NCBI RefSeq assembly: GCF_900230215.1
Contig: NZ_LT907982.1
Location: 3,396,001 to 3,460,000 of the forward strand
Length of the DNA stretch: 64,000 nucleotides
Origin: Jatrophihabitans sp. GAS493
GTDB lineage: Bacteria > Actinomycetota > Actinomycetes > Mycobacteriales > Jatrophihabitantaceae
Reading direction: 5' to 3'
Under the pieces are notes generated by a model. That model ran no database searches and was not told the DNA's origin. It saw nothing but the letters and a program-made list of their open reading frames with translations. A program made the position numbers and the translations under genes. Of the stretch, positions 53,632 to 62,131 are shown one piece after another; position 1 is the first letter of the stretch, and the number at the start of each line of letters is the position of its first letter.

Positions 53632-54650
53632 CAGCGCGCCTCCAACATCGCAACAAGGTTCTGCTGCAACGCCTGTCCGCCGGCGGCGTGCGCGATGGCT
53701 CGGCGCGCCGAGCCGTCCCGGATGCGGGCAGCGGCCTCGATGAATCGAATCAGTCCGGTGGCCATCACCGGGTTCGTGATGAGCGGCCCCCCCGAGGAAT
53801 TCACGCTCGCCGAATCAGGAATGCCGAGCGCAGCGCGAAGGATAAGCTCCTGGGCAGTCGAGGTCGCGCAGAGCTCGGCGACGTCGAGGGGACCGCCGTC
53901 GTAGCCGGCCTTGCGAGCAGCGAGGGTCGACGACACCGAGGTTGCAAGGTCGCGGAAACCGGGTAGATGCGCCTCGACGCGATGGTCGATCCCGCTGATC
54001 CACACCGGGTTCGGGCTGAGCTGACGAGCCCGCTCACCGCGCGCAAGGACCACCGCCGCAGCACCGTCGCTGAACGGGGCCAAGTCGTGGTGACGCAGCG
54101 GCGCGCGCAGATAGTCGGCTGCGAGGGCCGTATCGACGTCCGCCGCACGACCGGCGCGCACTGCTACCTCCGCAAGGTCGCGCTCGGTGGCGCGCCCCGA
54201 CTCCAGAAGGGCCCGCGCCTGCAACCCTGCAAGTGAGTACGCATCCAATCCGAGGGGCGCCGAGAAGTACGGGTCACCTTGGATTGTCCAGACCTCCTCG
54301 GGTCGGCTCGACGACGACTTTCCGGACCCCATGACCAACGCGGTATCGATGTCACCGTGCAGCAACCGGATCCAGGCTTCGTAGAGTGCCCACGCACCAT
54401 CCATCTCGACGTGCGACTCGCATATGGGCGGCCACGCACCCGCGGCTTCGAGGTTGAACACAAAGGCGAACGGTCCACCAGTGAGGTAATCGCAGCTACC
54501 CGCGCACACGAATCCGACCTCGTCGCGGTCCAATCCTGCCATCGCCAACGCGTCACGAACGACGGGGAAGAGCAACTGCGTCTCGCTCCTCGTAGTCTGC
54601 GCGACGGCCGTGTGCGCGTAACCCACGATCGCAATATCGTTCGTACTCAT
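53631..54650 (-). CDS. Thiolase-fold protein without catalytic Cys and His (subunit A)
   Basis: Second, shorter thiolase-superfamily protein (339 residues). It starts IAIVGYAHTAVAQTTRSETQ and keeps the fold features LGLDAYSLAGLQARALLE and LAPFSDGAAAVVLARGER. At the nucleophile it reads ICESHVEMDGAWALYEA, with Glu82 where Cys is expected, and the His motif is GGPLITNPVMATG with Asn for His. Paired paralogs of this kind (as in mycobacterial ltp3/ltp4) are found with DUF35 proteins. It overlaps the zinc OB-fold gene by 4 nt and the next thiolase gene by 1 nt, suggesting a complex. Confidence 0.8.
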   Translation of the reverse strand: MSTNDIAIVGYAHTAVAQTTRSETQLLFPVVRDALAMAGLDRDEVGFVCAGSCDYLTGGPFAFVFNLEAAGAWPPICESHVEMDGAWALYEAWIRLLHGDIDTALVMGSGKSSSSRPEEVWTIQGDPYFSAPLGLDAYSLAGLQARALLESGRATERDLAEVAVRAGRAADVDTALAADYLRAPLRHHDLAPFSDGAAAVVLARGERARQLSPNPVWISGIDHRVEAHLPGFRDLATSVSSTLAARKAGYDGGPLDVAELCATSTAQELILRAALGIPDSASVNSSGGPLITNPVMATGLIRFIEAAARIRDGSARRAIAHAAGGQALQQNLVAMLEAR

Positions 54651-55213
54651 GCGAGATACCCTCGGTAGACCGACTCGTCGGCATCGGGCTCACCTGTCGG
54701 TGTGAAGCACTCGATGACTCCGTGAATCAGACCCCACCCGCGGCTGGTGATACCCGCTGTCGTTCGCTCCTCCACCGGTCTCCAGATCGCCTTCACTCGC
54801 ATGCCCGCGCGCAGCTCCGCGTGCGGCACGCCCGAGATGTCCTGACCCGACTCAAGTCCCACGAGGACGCTGTCCGCACCGTCGAGACGCACAGAGGCAT
54901 AGACGAAGGGCTCGGTCGCCGACTGCCCCGGGTACTGGACCGGATGGATGATGCTGAAGCCGGTTATGACGCCGCGGTCGGAGACTTCAACCTCGTTGTC
55001 GCTGGTCGTACCGATGAGGCAGAGTACGCAGAATCCCTTGCCAGGAACATAGACGCGTGAGCAGGACGGACACTTGTGGCCCACAATGCGCCCCTGCAGT
55101 AGCGCCGCAGCGTAACGCTGTAGCTCCTCGGTCAGTTCCTCCTCGTAGTGAAGAGTGATCGGCGTGGGTAGCAGATGCACTCGTGAGTCCCTCGCTGGCT
55201 TCGCCTCAGTCAC
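54647..55213 (-). CDS. Zn-ribbon OB-fold (DUF35) protein
   Basis: Nucleic-acid-binding-like OB fold that in acyl-CoA pathways bridges thiolase or hydratase subunits. The 188-residue product has the rubredoxin-like zinc ribbon HKCPSCSRVYVPGKGFCVLC (four Cys, about residues 48-66) and an OB-fold domain (TGFSIIHPVQYPGQSATEPF to about 165). It overlaps the cysteine-free paralog upstream and the thiolase-fold gene downstream by 4 nt each. Specific role inferred from the family. Confidence 0.87.
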   Translation of the reverse strand: MTEAKPARDSRVHLLPTPITLHYEEELTEELQRYAAALLQGRIVGHKCPSCSRVYVPGKGFCVLCLIGTTSDNEVEVSDRGVITGFSIIHPVQYPGQSATEPFVYASVRLDGADSVLVGLESGQDISGVPHAELRAGMRVKAIWRPVEERTTAGITSRGWGLIHGVIECFTPTGEPDADESVYRGYLA

Positions 55214-55674
55214 GCCGGCACCCAGTACGCGATGTCATCGATCCGTCCGATTCGCTGGTCTTTCCACTGCGGCGACACCCGCATGCCTGTGCTCATCCGC
55301 TCCGGGGAACCAACGTCGACGAGATGCACAATTGTGGTGGTCGCCCCCTCGGGGCGTAGCTGCGCGAACGCGAATGGCCGCTCAAGCAGGTGCACGCTCT
55401 GCGGCTGCGCCACCCAGGTCCACGACTCGACGGTGGCGGTAGGGCCGACCTCCACCAATTCGCCGCTCAAGGGCTCTCCATCGACCGGATCCCACTCGGT
55501 TGGTGGGACTAGGACCCGACCGTCGTCCGTTCGCGCGCCGAGCAGTCGCATCTCCATCAGCGCATCCGCGAAGGCGCCGACCACAGGCCCGAGGGACCGC
55601 ACATATGGGAACTCAAGACGTTCCGAGACGCGAATCTGCTCGACCGCCGCCTCCGAGGTGACGATGCCAGTCAT
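55210..55674 (-). CDS. OB-fold (DUF35-like) protein that has lost its zinc ribbon
   Basis: A 154-residue relative of the next protein with no cysteine at all. The ribbon region is LLGARTDDGRVLVPPTEWDP, aligning with the four-Cys ribbon of its neighbour but with the Cys positions taken by Thr, Asp and Gly. The OB part (SWTWVAQPQSVHLLERPFAF, GMRVSPQWKD) is kept. It overlaps the synthetase gene and the zinc paralog by 4 nt each. It may be a structural partner making a heteromeric scaffold. Confidence 0.82.
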   Translation of the reverse strand: MTGIVTSEAAVEQIRVSERLEFPYVRSLGPVVGAFADALMEMRLLGARTDDGRVLVPPTEWDPVDGEPLSGELVEVGPTATVESWTWVAQPQSVHLLERPFAFAQLRPEGATTTIVHLVDVGSPERMSTGMRVSPQWKDQRIGRIDDIAYWVPA

Positions 55675-57236
55675 CCGACAACTCGCTCGCCGGCCCAGAA
55701 CTGGGCACGCAATGTCTTTTTGTCAGGTTTACCAAGGGCGGTGACAGGTATCGATTGGACCTCGATTATTCTTTTCGGCGCCTGTACCGGACCCTTCGAG
55801 TCGCGGACGGCGTGGGTCATCCGCTCGGCGGTGGCATCGTCGAGGACAAAGCCATCGCGGAGGATCACCAGCGCCGTGACGGCTTCGCCCCACTTATCAT
55901 CTGGTGTACCGATCACCGCGACCCGAGCGACCGCTGGATCGGCTGCGATGATGTCTTCGACCTCACGTGGATACACATTGAAGCCACCAGTGACAATCAT
56001 GTCCTTCGTGCGGTCGACGATGTGCCAGAAGCCATCATCGTCCTCGCGTGCAATGTCTCCGGTGTGCAACCACCCGCTCTCCCGAAATGTCTCCGCCGTG
56101 ACCTCGGGGCGGTTGTGGTACCCAGCGGCAAGCAGTCCGCCAGCAACGCAGATCTCCCCAGGCTCACCCACTGGCACAGTTCCCCCGTCCGATCCGAGGA
56201 GCGCCGACATCACGAAGGGCGACGGGCGCCCGCAGGAGGTGAGGCGAGACGCCGGGCCGAGGTGGTCCGCGCGAGAGAAATAGGTGACCACCATCGGCGC
56301 CTCGGATTGACCGTAGACCTGCGCGAAGATAGGACCGAAGCGTTCAAGCCCCTCCGCTAGGCGAGACGGATTCATCGGGGACGCGCCGTAGTAGACCGTC
56401 TCGAGGGAGGTGAGATCCCTCGTGTGCGAGTCCGGGTGGTCCAGAATTGCATAAATCATCGATGGAACCAGGAATGTCACGTTGATGCGTTCTTGCTCGA
56501 TTGCCCGCAACACCGCGGAGGGGTCGAACGTCGGCAGGACGATCGAGGTGCCACCGGTCAGCAGCATAGGGAGAAAGAACGAGGCGCCAGCGTGTGAAAG
56601 CGGCGTGCAAAATAGGAACCGCCCCTGCGCGGGCCACTCCCATTCGGCCAGCTGAATCTTCGTCATCTCGGTAATGACGCGGGCGTTGACGACGACCCCT
56701 TTCGGGGTGCCAGTGGTGCCGCCTGTATATCCGTAGGAGAGCACCTGGTCCTCGCCGTAAGGCGTGATCTCGATCGGAGCCGGGGGGTACCCGTCGGCGA
56801 GGGCGTTGAGATCGGTGCCGAGCGATGCCGGGCCAATCGTCAGCACCTGCAGCTTCGGGATCCGGGCAACAAGCGCCTGCGCGTGCTCGGCGAAACTCGG
56901 GTCGATAATGACAGTGGTGGCGCCGCAATCGGTGAGGACGAAGACGTGGTCGTCCAAAGAAGCCAACGGATGCAGCGCAACGCGACATACGCCACGCACC
57001 CATCCGACGCCCATCACATAAAGGACCTCCGGTACGTTCTTCGCTAAAATCGCGATGGTGGAGAACGGTCCAACACCCGCCGCTTCGAGGGCCTGCACGT
57101 ACTGCGAAGTGCGTCTCAGCATGTCTGCCCCGGTGACGGTCCCACCACCGGCCTGCATTACGTTATCGCTCTTGTAGCGCTTGAGTGCTGCGATGAGAAT
57201 GTGGCCGACGTGTGCGGGATATGCAGCCTGAGCCAT
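55671..57236 (-). CDS. Acyl-CoA synthetase, first gene of the island operon
   Basis: AMP-dependent acid-CoA ligase of 521 residues. P-loop YGYTGGTTGTPKGVVV, A5 region YGQSEAPMVVTYF, A7 HTGDIAREDDDG, A8 MIVTGGFNVYPREVEDI and the catalytic Lys in PVTALGKPDKKTLR are intact. The substrate is unknown. The ATG lies 6 nt after a TAGCAT -10 box, predicting a leaderless start of the operon. An inverted-repeat operator sits next to the -35 box. The next gene overlaps by 4 nt. Confidence 0.88.
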   Translation of the reverse strand: MAQAAYPAHVGHILIAALKRYKSDNVMQAGGGTVTGADMLRRTSQYVQALEAAGVGPFSTIAILAKNVPEVLYVMGVGWVRGVCRVALHPLASLDDHVFVLTDCGATTVIIDPSFAEHAQALVARIPKLQVLTIGPASLGTDLNALADGYPPAPIEITPYGEDQVLSYGYTGGTTGTPKGVVVNARVITEMTKIQLAEWEWPAQGRFLFCTPLSHAGASFFLPMLLTGGTSIVLPTFDPSAVLRAIEQERINVTFLVPSMIYAILDHPDSHTRDLTSLETVYYGASPMNPSRLAEGLERFGPIFAQVYGQSEAPMVVTYFSRADHLGPASRLTSCGRPSPFVMSALLGSDGGTVPVGEPGEICVAGGLLAAGYHNRPEVTAETFRESGWLHTGDIAREDDDGFWHIVDRTKDMIVTGGFNVYPREVEDIIAADPAVARVAVIGTPDDKWGEAVTALVILRDGFVLDDATAERMTHAVRDSKGPVQAPKRIIEVQSIPVTALGKPDKKTLRAQFWAGERVVG

Positions 57237-57242
57237 GGCCGG

Positions 57243-57272
57243 ATGCTACCTACACGGATCCCGGATAGTCAA
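57243..57272 (-). promoter_or_regulatory. Promoter of the acyl-CoA operon
   Basis: Minus strand TTGACT (57267-57272), 18 nt, TAGCAT (57243-57248), 6 nt, then the ATG of the synthetase gene. Transcription would start on the ATG. The -35 shares its first base with the adjoining palindrome. Confidence 0.6.
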
Positions 57273-57285
57273 CCAACTGGTTGGT
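57272..57285. promoter_or_regulatory. Palindromic operator next to the -35 box (TetR-type candidate)
   Basis: ACCAAC-TG-GTTGGT: perfect 6-bp arms with a 2-nt centre, abutting the -35 of the operon promoter. Short palindromes of this form are typical binding sites of TetR-family repressors of acyl-CoA pathways. No regulator gene is beside it; the DNA further upstream is IS remnant, so the regulator may have been lost or lie elsewhere. Confidence 0.5.
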
Positions 57286-57338
57286 GATATCGACCGTGCC
57301 CACCCCTAGCCCAGATCTTTCGTGGGTCTGTCTGAACC

Positions 57339-57802
57339 GTCGACTTCCAATTCGACTCCACCACCGACGGCCGGCCGATCAAGATCGTCTCCATCATCGA
57401 CGAGCACACCCGCGAATGCCTCGGTGGGCTCGTGGAACGGTCCATCACCGCCGATGCGTTAGCCGACGAACTGGACCGCGTCGCCGCCGAACGTGGGTAC
57501 CCATCGTGCTGCGCAGCGACAACGGCCCCGAGTTCGCCTGCACCGTGATGACCGACTGGGCCGGTGAACGGATCGGGCTGTCGTTCATCCCACCCGGCGA
57601 ACCCTGGCGCAACGGCTATGTCGAGTCATTCAACTCCCGGGTCCGCGATGAATGCCTGAACATCAACGTCTTCTGGTCGCTGCCCCACGCCCGCGTCGTG
57701 ATCAGCGATCGGAAGGGGGAATACAACGAAAATCGGCGGCACTCGGCTCTGGGCTACCAAGCCCCGGCCCGGTACGCTGCCATCTGCACCCACCGAAACT
57801 GA
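57339..57802 (+). pseudogene. IS3-family transposase remnant (truncated and frameshifted)
   Basis: Integrase core of an IS3-type OrfB. The first part reads VDFQFDSTTDGRPIKIVSII and continues as EHTRECLGGLVERSITADA; after GYP near 57500 the frame shifts by one deleted base and continues IVLRSDNGPEFACTVMTDWA and NGYVESFNSRVRDECLNINV, ending near QAPARYAAICTHRN. The three catalytic acidic residues (VDF, SDNGPE and ESFNSR) remain, but the N-terminus and left end are gone and the frame is broken. Not functional. Confidence 0.85.
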
Positions 57803-57840
57803 CTCTCACAAACCGTGGATCAATTCACGGGGTCCGGCCA
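57339..57840 (+). mobile_element. Right part of an IS3-family element, inserted into an IS256 transposase gene
   Basis: The insertion point is visible: the IS256 reading frame is normal up to 57841 (TIKTT) and changes at 57840. Read from that point, the IS end begins TGGCCGGACCCCGTG, so the plus strand ends in CA, as expected for 5'-TG...CA-3' elements. The left end and N-terminal coding part are absent. Confidence 0.65.
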
Positions 57841-58149
57841 CGTGGTCTTGATCGTCACGACGGCGAAGCCGTTACGCGACCCGGCCCGCGCCTCGGGAGC
57901 GTCGGACTTGCGCTGGTAGCGGGCCCGGCCAAGGAACACCTCAACCTCGGCCTCGACCGCGGTCTGGATGATCAACCTGGCACCGAGACGGGCGACATCC
58001 TCGATGATCTCGGCCAGCTCACGCTGACCATCGAACAGGGCATCGATCTCGCCCCGGATACGGTCGGTGGGAGATACTCGTGCAGACACGGGCGTAGTCC
58101 TTCCTTCACTGAGTTGGTAGCTCTTGAAGGAACCTACGTCCGTTGTCAT
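57841..58149 (-). pseudogene. IS256-family transposase, N-terminal fragment
   Basis: The first roughly 100 residues of a mutator-type transposase: LGARLIIQTAVEAEVEVFLG, RARYQRKSDAPEARAGSRNG and VVTIKTT are the conserved N-terminal block. The frame then runs into the inserted IS3 end and stops at 57820. The catalytic domain is missing. Together with the IS3 piece it marks the right border of the accessory island. Confidence 0.82.
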
Positions 58150-58490
58150 TCACACCAGGGCTGGGACGCGACCCTACCTGTACGCGCGTGAAGACCTTCT
58201 CTGGACGCTGACCGCACCCAGACGCGGCAAAGTCGGCATCCGCTACGAAGTGGCACGAGAAGCCCGCCAGACGGGATCTACCGGCTAAGCCACACCATTT
58301 CGTTGTAGCCCAGATTCGCAGCGCAACATTCCTCTGCGCGTGAGCTACGGATCGGCAGTGCTCGACGTTTTGTCAGCACATGGATCGACTCGGACATATT
58401 GGACTTGTGTCGGATATCGATGGCCGCGCAGAACGCCGCCGGCGACTTCGGAAGCTGTCCGCAGCTGGACCTATCGGCGACCTTTTGAGA
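58150..58490. other. 341-nt gap after the IS remnants; no gene recognised
   Basis: A short open stretch ends at 58288 (…YLYAREDLLWTLTAPRRGK…) with no recognisable family and no good start; it could be the end of a gene cut by the IS elements. The rest, up to the polymerase-domain gene, shows no clear feature and is less GC-rich than the surroundings. Confidence 0.4.
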
Positions 58491-59561
58491 TCAGTCGAGC
58501 TGCTGCGGCTCGACCCCGTCAACCGTCGCTGCCGCATCGGCCCAGTTCGCCTTGTTCATCCGCGACGGCTGTACTCGCGGCGGCTCCCCCTCTTGCTTGG
58601 GGAAGTTCGGCGGGTAGGGTGCGTCGCCCAATCCACGGTCACGCTCGTCGCGGTCCGCCCAGTCGAGCAGTGGGGCGATAGAGAACGCGGCGTCATCCAT
58701 TGCCGCGTGCAAGTCGCCCAGTTTCGCGAACCGGGTCGGCATGGTGGCTATCGTGAAGTCACGCATCTCCACATCGGGGAGTTCCTCCCAGGTCAGCGGA
58801 GCCGACACCGGTGCCCACGGGAAGCCGCGGACACTATAACCACAAGCGATGGTGCGATCTCGGGCATTCTGGTTGTAGTCGAGGAAGATCTGGGTGCCGC
58901 GCTCCTCCTTCCACCAGGCGGTGGTGATCAGCTTCGGCGCGCGCCGCTCGACCTCGCGGGCGAAGGCCAGCGCGGCCCGACGCACCTCACGGAAGCCGTA
59001 GTCCGGCTCGATCCGGACGTAGATGTGGAGTCCGCGCGAACCGGAGGTCTTCGGGAAGCCGATCATGCCCAGCTCGGCCAGCACCTCGCGGACGATCTCG
59101 GCGACGATCTTCGCCTCCTCCAACCCGGTGCCCGGCTGCGGATCCAGGTCGATGCGGAGTTCGTCCGGGTGCTCGGTGTCCGCGGCGCGGGAATGCCACG
59201 GATGGAACTCGACCGTCGACATCTGCACCGCCCAGATAACACTGGCCAATTCGGTGACCCGCAGCTCATCGGCCGTGCGCCCGGAGGGGAATGCGACCTC
59301 GACGGTCTGGACCCAGTCCGGCGCTCCCTTGGGAAGCCGCTTCTGGTAGATCTTCTCGCCGCCGACGCCTTCGGGGTAGCGATGCAGCATGCATGGCCGG
59401 TCGCGCAGCGCACGGACAATGCCGTCGCCCACCGAGAGGTAGTAGTTGGCCAGATCGAGCTTCGTCTCACCACGCGTCGGGAAGTAGACCCGCTGCGGAT
59501 TGCTGATTCGCACGCTGCGCTGCCCCACCTGCAGTTCGATCGCCGCGGGCTTGGTTGCCAT
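58491..59561 (-). CDS. LigD-type DNA polymerase/primase domain protein
   Basis: Stand-alone archaeo-eukaryotic-primase-like polymerase domain (PolDom) of 356 residues, acting in end joining or gap filling. HRYPEGVGGEKIYQKRLPKG, ELRIDLDPQPGTGLEEA (catalytic Asp pair), FPKTSGSRGLHIYVRI and KLITTAWWKEERGTQIFLDY are LigD-Pol signatures. No ligase or nuclease domain is attached; the LigC-type ligase at 43.4 kb is a likely partner. The ATG is 7 nt after TAGCGT, predicting a leaderless mRNA. It is the first core gene right of the island. Confidence 0.92.
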   Translation of the reverse strand: MATKPAAIELQVGQRSVRISNPQRVYFPTRGETKLDLANYYLSVGDGIVRALRDRPCMLHRYPEGVGGEKIYQKRLPKGAPDWVQTVEVAFPSGRTADELRVTELASVIWAVQMSTVEFHPWHSRAADTEHPDELRIDLDPQPGTGLEEAKIVAEIVREVLAELGMIGFPKTSGSRGLHIYVRIEPDYGFREVRRAALAFAREVERRAPKLITTAWWKEERGTQIFLDYNQNARDRTIACGYSVRGFPWAPVSAPLTWEELPDVEMRDFTIATMPTRFAKLGDLHAAMDDAAFSIAPLLDWADRDERDRGLGDAPYPPNFPKQEGEPPRVQPSRMNKANWADAAATVDGVEPQQLD

Positions 59562-59673
59562 GCTCCAGACGCTACCGGCTCGTCCGCCGCGGCGGCAGCG
59601 GCACGTTCATCGGCTGGCTCGTCGTCCCTACCTCTTTGTCCGTTCGGGCCGCCGTCCATGGCACCCTGGAGTC

Positions 59674-59952
59674 ATGTCCTCCGACTTGGATTCCTACGAC
59701 GGACCGGACGACGACTGGGAGGCGGACGAGGAGTTCGCGCGCCGCCACCCCTACGTCGACGGTGGCTGGGGCCGCACGGCCAATCCAAACACCGTCGAGG
59801 GCGAACTGCAGAACATGCAGGCGTTCGGCAACGGTCTCACCCGGCTCGAAGACGGCCAGCGCCGCTTCGCGGTGATCGTGGTGTGGCTTATCCTCATCGG
59901 GTTCGCCATCTCCCTCGGCTACGGCGTCGTCGCCATCTTCCGCCTCTGGTGA
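59674..59952 (+). CDS. Small one-helix membrane protein of unknown function
   Basis: A 92-residue protein from the ATG at 59674. Residues 1-60 are acidic and soluble (DDDWEADEEFARRHPYVDGG, then RTANPNTVEGELQNMQAFGN), and residues 68-90 form one membrane helix (FAVIVVWLILIGFAISLGYG). No known domain. It is divergent from the polymerase-domain gene and convergent with hemQ. The coding pattern and intact topology suggest a real gene. Confidence 0.7.
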   Translation: MSSDLDSYDGPDDDWEADEEFARRHPYVDGGWGRTANPNTVEGELQNMQAFGNGLTRLEDGQRRFAVIVVWLILIGFAISLGYGVVAIFRLW

Positions 59953-60006
59953 TCGGCTACCTCCCGGGGAGAGAGCCGGGTTGACTGCGGCCGCCAGCCC
60001 GCTTGG

Positions 60007-60702
60007 TCAGGGCAGCGAGGCGACGAGCTCGCTGATGTCGCGACGGGTGCCGGTGTAGAAGGGCACCTCTTCACGCACATGGCGTCGAGTCTCAGATCCA
60101 CGCAGGTGCCGCATCAGATCGACGATCCGGTGCAGCTCATCGGCCTCGAAGGCCAGCATCCATTCGTAGTCGCCGAGCGCGAAGGAGGCGACGGTGTTGG
60201 CCCGGACATCCGGGTAGTCGCGGGCCATCTTGCCGTGCTCGGCGAGCAGCGAGCGACGCTCGCCGTCATCCAACAGGTACCACTCATAGGAACGCACGAA
60301 CGGGTAGACGCAGACATACCGTCGCGCCTGTTCATCGGCCAGGAAGGCCGGGATGTGGCTGCGGTTGAACTCCGCCGGGCGGTGCAGCGCCATGTTCGAC
60401 CAGACCGGACGTAGGTGGCGCCCCAGCTCGGTGCGGCGGAACCGGCTGTACGCCTCCTGCAGTGCCTCGGCGCTAGAGGCATGCCACCAGACCATCAGGT
60501 CGGCGTCGGCCCGCAATGCACTGACATCGTAGGTTCCGCGAATGATTACGTCCTTACTCGCCAACTGCTCGAAGAGTTCGGACACCTCCGCACTGAGCGC
60601 GCTGCGATCGGCCTCACCGATCGGCTGCTCGCATCGGAAGACCGACCAGGCGGTGTACCGAATGACGTCGTTGAGTTCACGTGCCTTCTTGCCATCGACC
60701 AT
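60007..60702 (-). CDS. hemQ: Coproheme decarboxylase HemQ (chlorite-dismutase fold)
   Basis: Last enzyme of the coproporphyrin-dependent heme route in Actinobacteria and Firmicutes: oxidative decarboxylation of coproheme to heme b. The product of 231 residues has the fold features [34 protein letters not shown], the active-site Tyr in [15 protein letters not shown] and [16 protein letters not shown] at the end. I start at the ATG at 60702, preceded by GGGGAG; an in-frame ATG at 60732 overlaps hemY by 26 nt. Third in hemE-hemY-hemQ. Confidence 0.94.
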   Translation of the reverse strand: MVDGKKARELNDVIRYTAWSVFRCEQPIGEADRSALSAEVSELFEQLASKDVIIRGTYDVSALRADADLMVWWHASSAEALQEAYSRFRRTELGRHLRPVWSNMALHRPAEFNRSHIPAFLADEQARRYVCVYPFVRSYEWYLLDDGERRSLLAEHGKMARDYPDVRANTVASFALGDYEWMLAFEADELHRIVDLMRHLRGSETRRHVREEVPFYTGTRRDISELVASLP

Positions 60703-60706
60703 GTCG

Positions 60707-62116
60707 TCATTCTCCCCGATCGATCGATTCAAGTCCCAGCTGGGCTACGGCTCGATGGGCCGACGCGATGCAGGCCGGGATCCCGACCCCCTCATACGTC
60801 GCGCCACAGGCGGCGAGCCCTGCGACATCGGCCAGCGCGCCCCGAATACGCTCGATGCGCTCGGGATGCCCCACCGCGTACTGCGGTAGTCCCCCGGCCC
60901 ACCGGGTGACCAGCGCGTCGACCGGTGCCGCCGTCAATCCGGTCAGCCGGGCCAGGTCACTGCGGACCAACCGGGTGAGTTCGGCATCGTCGCGCTGAAG
61001 GACCACCGTCTCCCCGGCCCGGCCGAGTGAAGCGCGGAGCACCACCAGATCGGGTGGCGTTCCGGGCCACTTCTGCGACGTGAACGTGGTCGCCTTCACC
61101 GAGAACCCTTCGCCGGGGGCGATCAGTAGCCCACTCCCGGCTGGAAGGCCGGCACCGGATCGCAGCGCCTCGGCGCGGTAGGCCAGGGTAACGATGGCCA
61201 CGCTGGACGTCTCGATGGCCGCCAGCTCACGCGCGGCCACTGGCGCCACTTCGCGCAGCAGGGCCGCGGCCTTGCCGGCCGGGGTCGCGACGATCACCTT
61301 GTCGGCCATAATTCGCTCCGGCGAGATCGTCGCACCACACTGCAGTTCGAAGCCGTCCGGACCCAGTCGTCGGAGACCGCGGACCGTGACACCGGTACGC
61401 ACGGTGAAGGCGCGGCTGGCCGCCAGCGACTGCGGTAGCCGTCCGAGACCTCCCGGCAGCGAGACGAATACCGGTCCGTCGCCGGCGGCGGCGCGCCCGG
61501 TGGCGACCGTGGCTGCGGCGGCGGAGACGAGTGATCCGCCATCGCGCTGCAGCCGGGCGTAGAGAGCTGGCATCGCCGCCGCCACGGAGATCCCATCGGC
61601 CTTTCCGGCGTACACCCCGCCGAGGAGCGGTTCGACCAGCCGCTCGACGACCTCATCGTCGAGCCGCTGCCGGACAAGGGTGCCTACCGCGAGGTCGCGG
61701 GCCAGGGGCGGCATCGGGTCCTGGTCTGTCTCTTCGGCGATTCGTCGCAGGCTCGCGTCGCTGAACAGGCCGCTCGCCCGGGCCGAGTCGACCCCGGTCG
61801 GGATACCGAGCAGGGTGCCGGCCGGGATCCCGTGCGTCTGCCCACCAGCCCGAATACCGGCACTGAGCGTCTGCGGAGTGATCAGCTCTTCGGCGAGCCC
61901 GAGCTCGCCGACCAAGCCGACACCGAGGGGGTTACGAGCCAGCAGCGACTCGGCTCCGAGATCGACCCGGACTCCGGCCACCTCGCCGGAGCGGAGCTTC
62001 CCGCCGACCTCCCGGCTTGACTCGAGGACGACAATCTCAGCCTCCGGCTGGACCTGGCGGACCCGCCACGCGGCGGCCAGGCCAGAGATGCCACCACCGA
62101 TGATGACGACCCTCAT
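60707..62116 (-). CDS. hemY: Coproporphyrinogen/protoporphyrinogen oxidase
   Basis: FAD enzyme that aromatises coproporphyrinogen III (CgoX role in Actinobacteria). The 469-residue product starts [20 protein letters not shown] (dinucleotide fold) with [20 protein letters not shown], and has [33 protein letters not shown] and the C-terminal [20 protein letters not shown] (FAD-binding). Gene order with hemE and hemQ supports the coproporphyrin-dependent role; hemG and cgoX are alternative names. Confidence 0.94.
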   Translation of the reverse strand: MRVVIIGGGISGLAAAWRVRQVQPEAEIVVLESSREVGGKLRSGEVAGVRVDLGAESLLARNPLGVGLVGELGLAEELITPQTLSAGIRAGGQTHGIPAGTLLGIPTGVDSARASGLFSDASLRRIAEETDQDPMPPLARDLAVGTLVRQRLDDEVVERLVEPLLGGVYAGKADGISVAAAMPALYARLQRDGGSLVSAAAATVATGRAAAGDGPVFVSLPGGLGRLPQSLAASRAFTVRTGVTVRGLRRLGPDGFELQCGATISPERIMADKVIVATPAGKAAALLREVAPVAARELAAIETSSVAIVTLAYRAEALRSGAGLPAGSGLLIAPGEGFSVKATTFTSQKWPGTPPDLVVLRASLGRAGETVVLQRDDAELTRLVRSDLARLTGLTAAPVDALVTRWAGGLPQYAVGHPERIERIRGALADVAGLAACGATYEGVGIPACIASAHRAVAQLGLESIDRGE

Positions 62117-62131
62117 GCTGTGCCTTGCCGG

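Noticed and set aside
57235-57242. TGGCCGGA as a left terminal repeat of the IS3 element
   Set aside because: Only 8 bases match the right end, the stretch overlaps the synthetase start and promoter, and it is too close to the transposase core to be the original left end.
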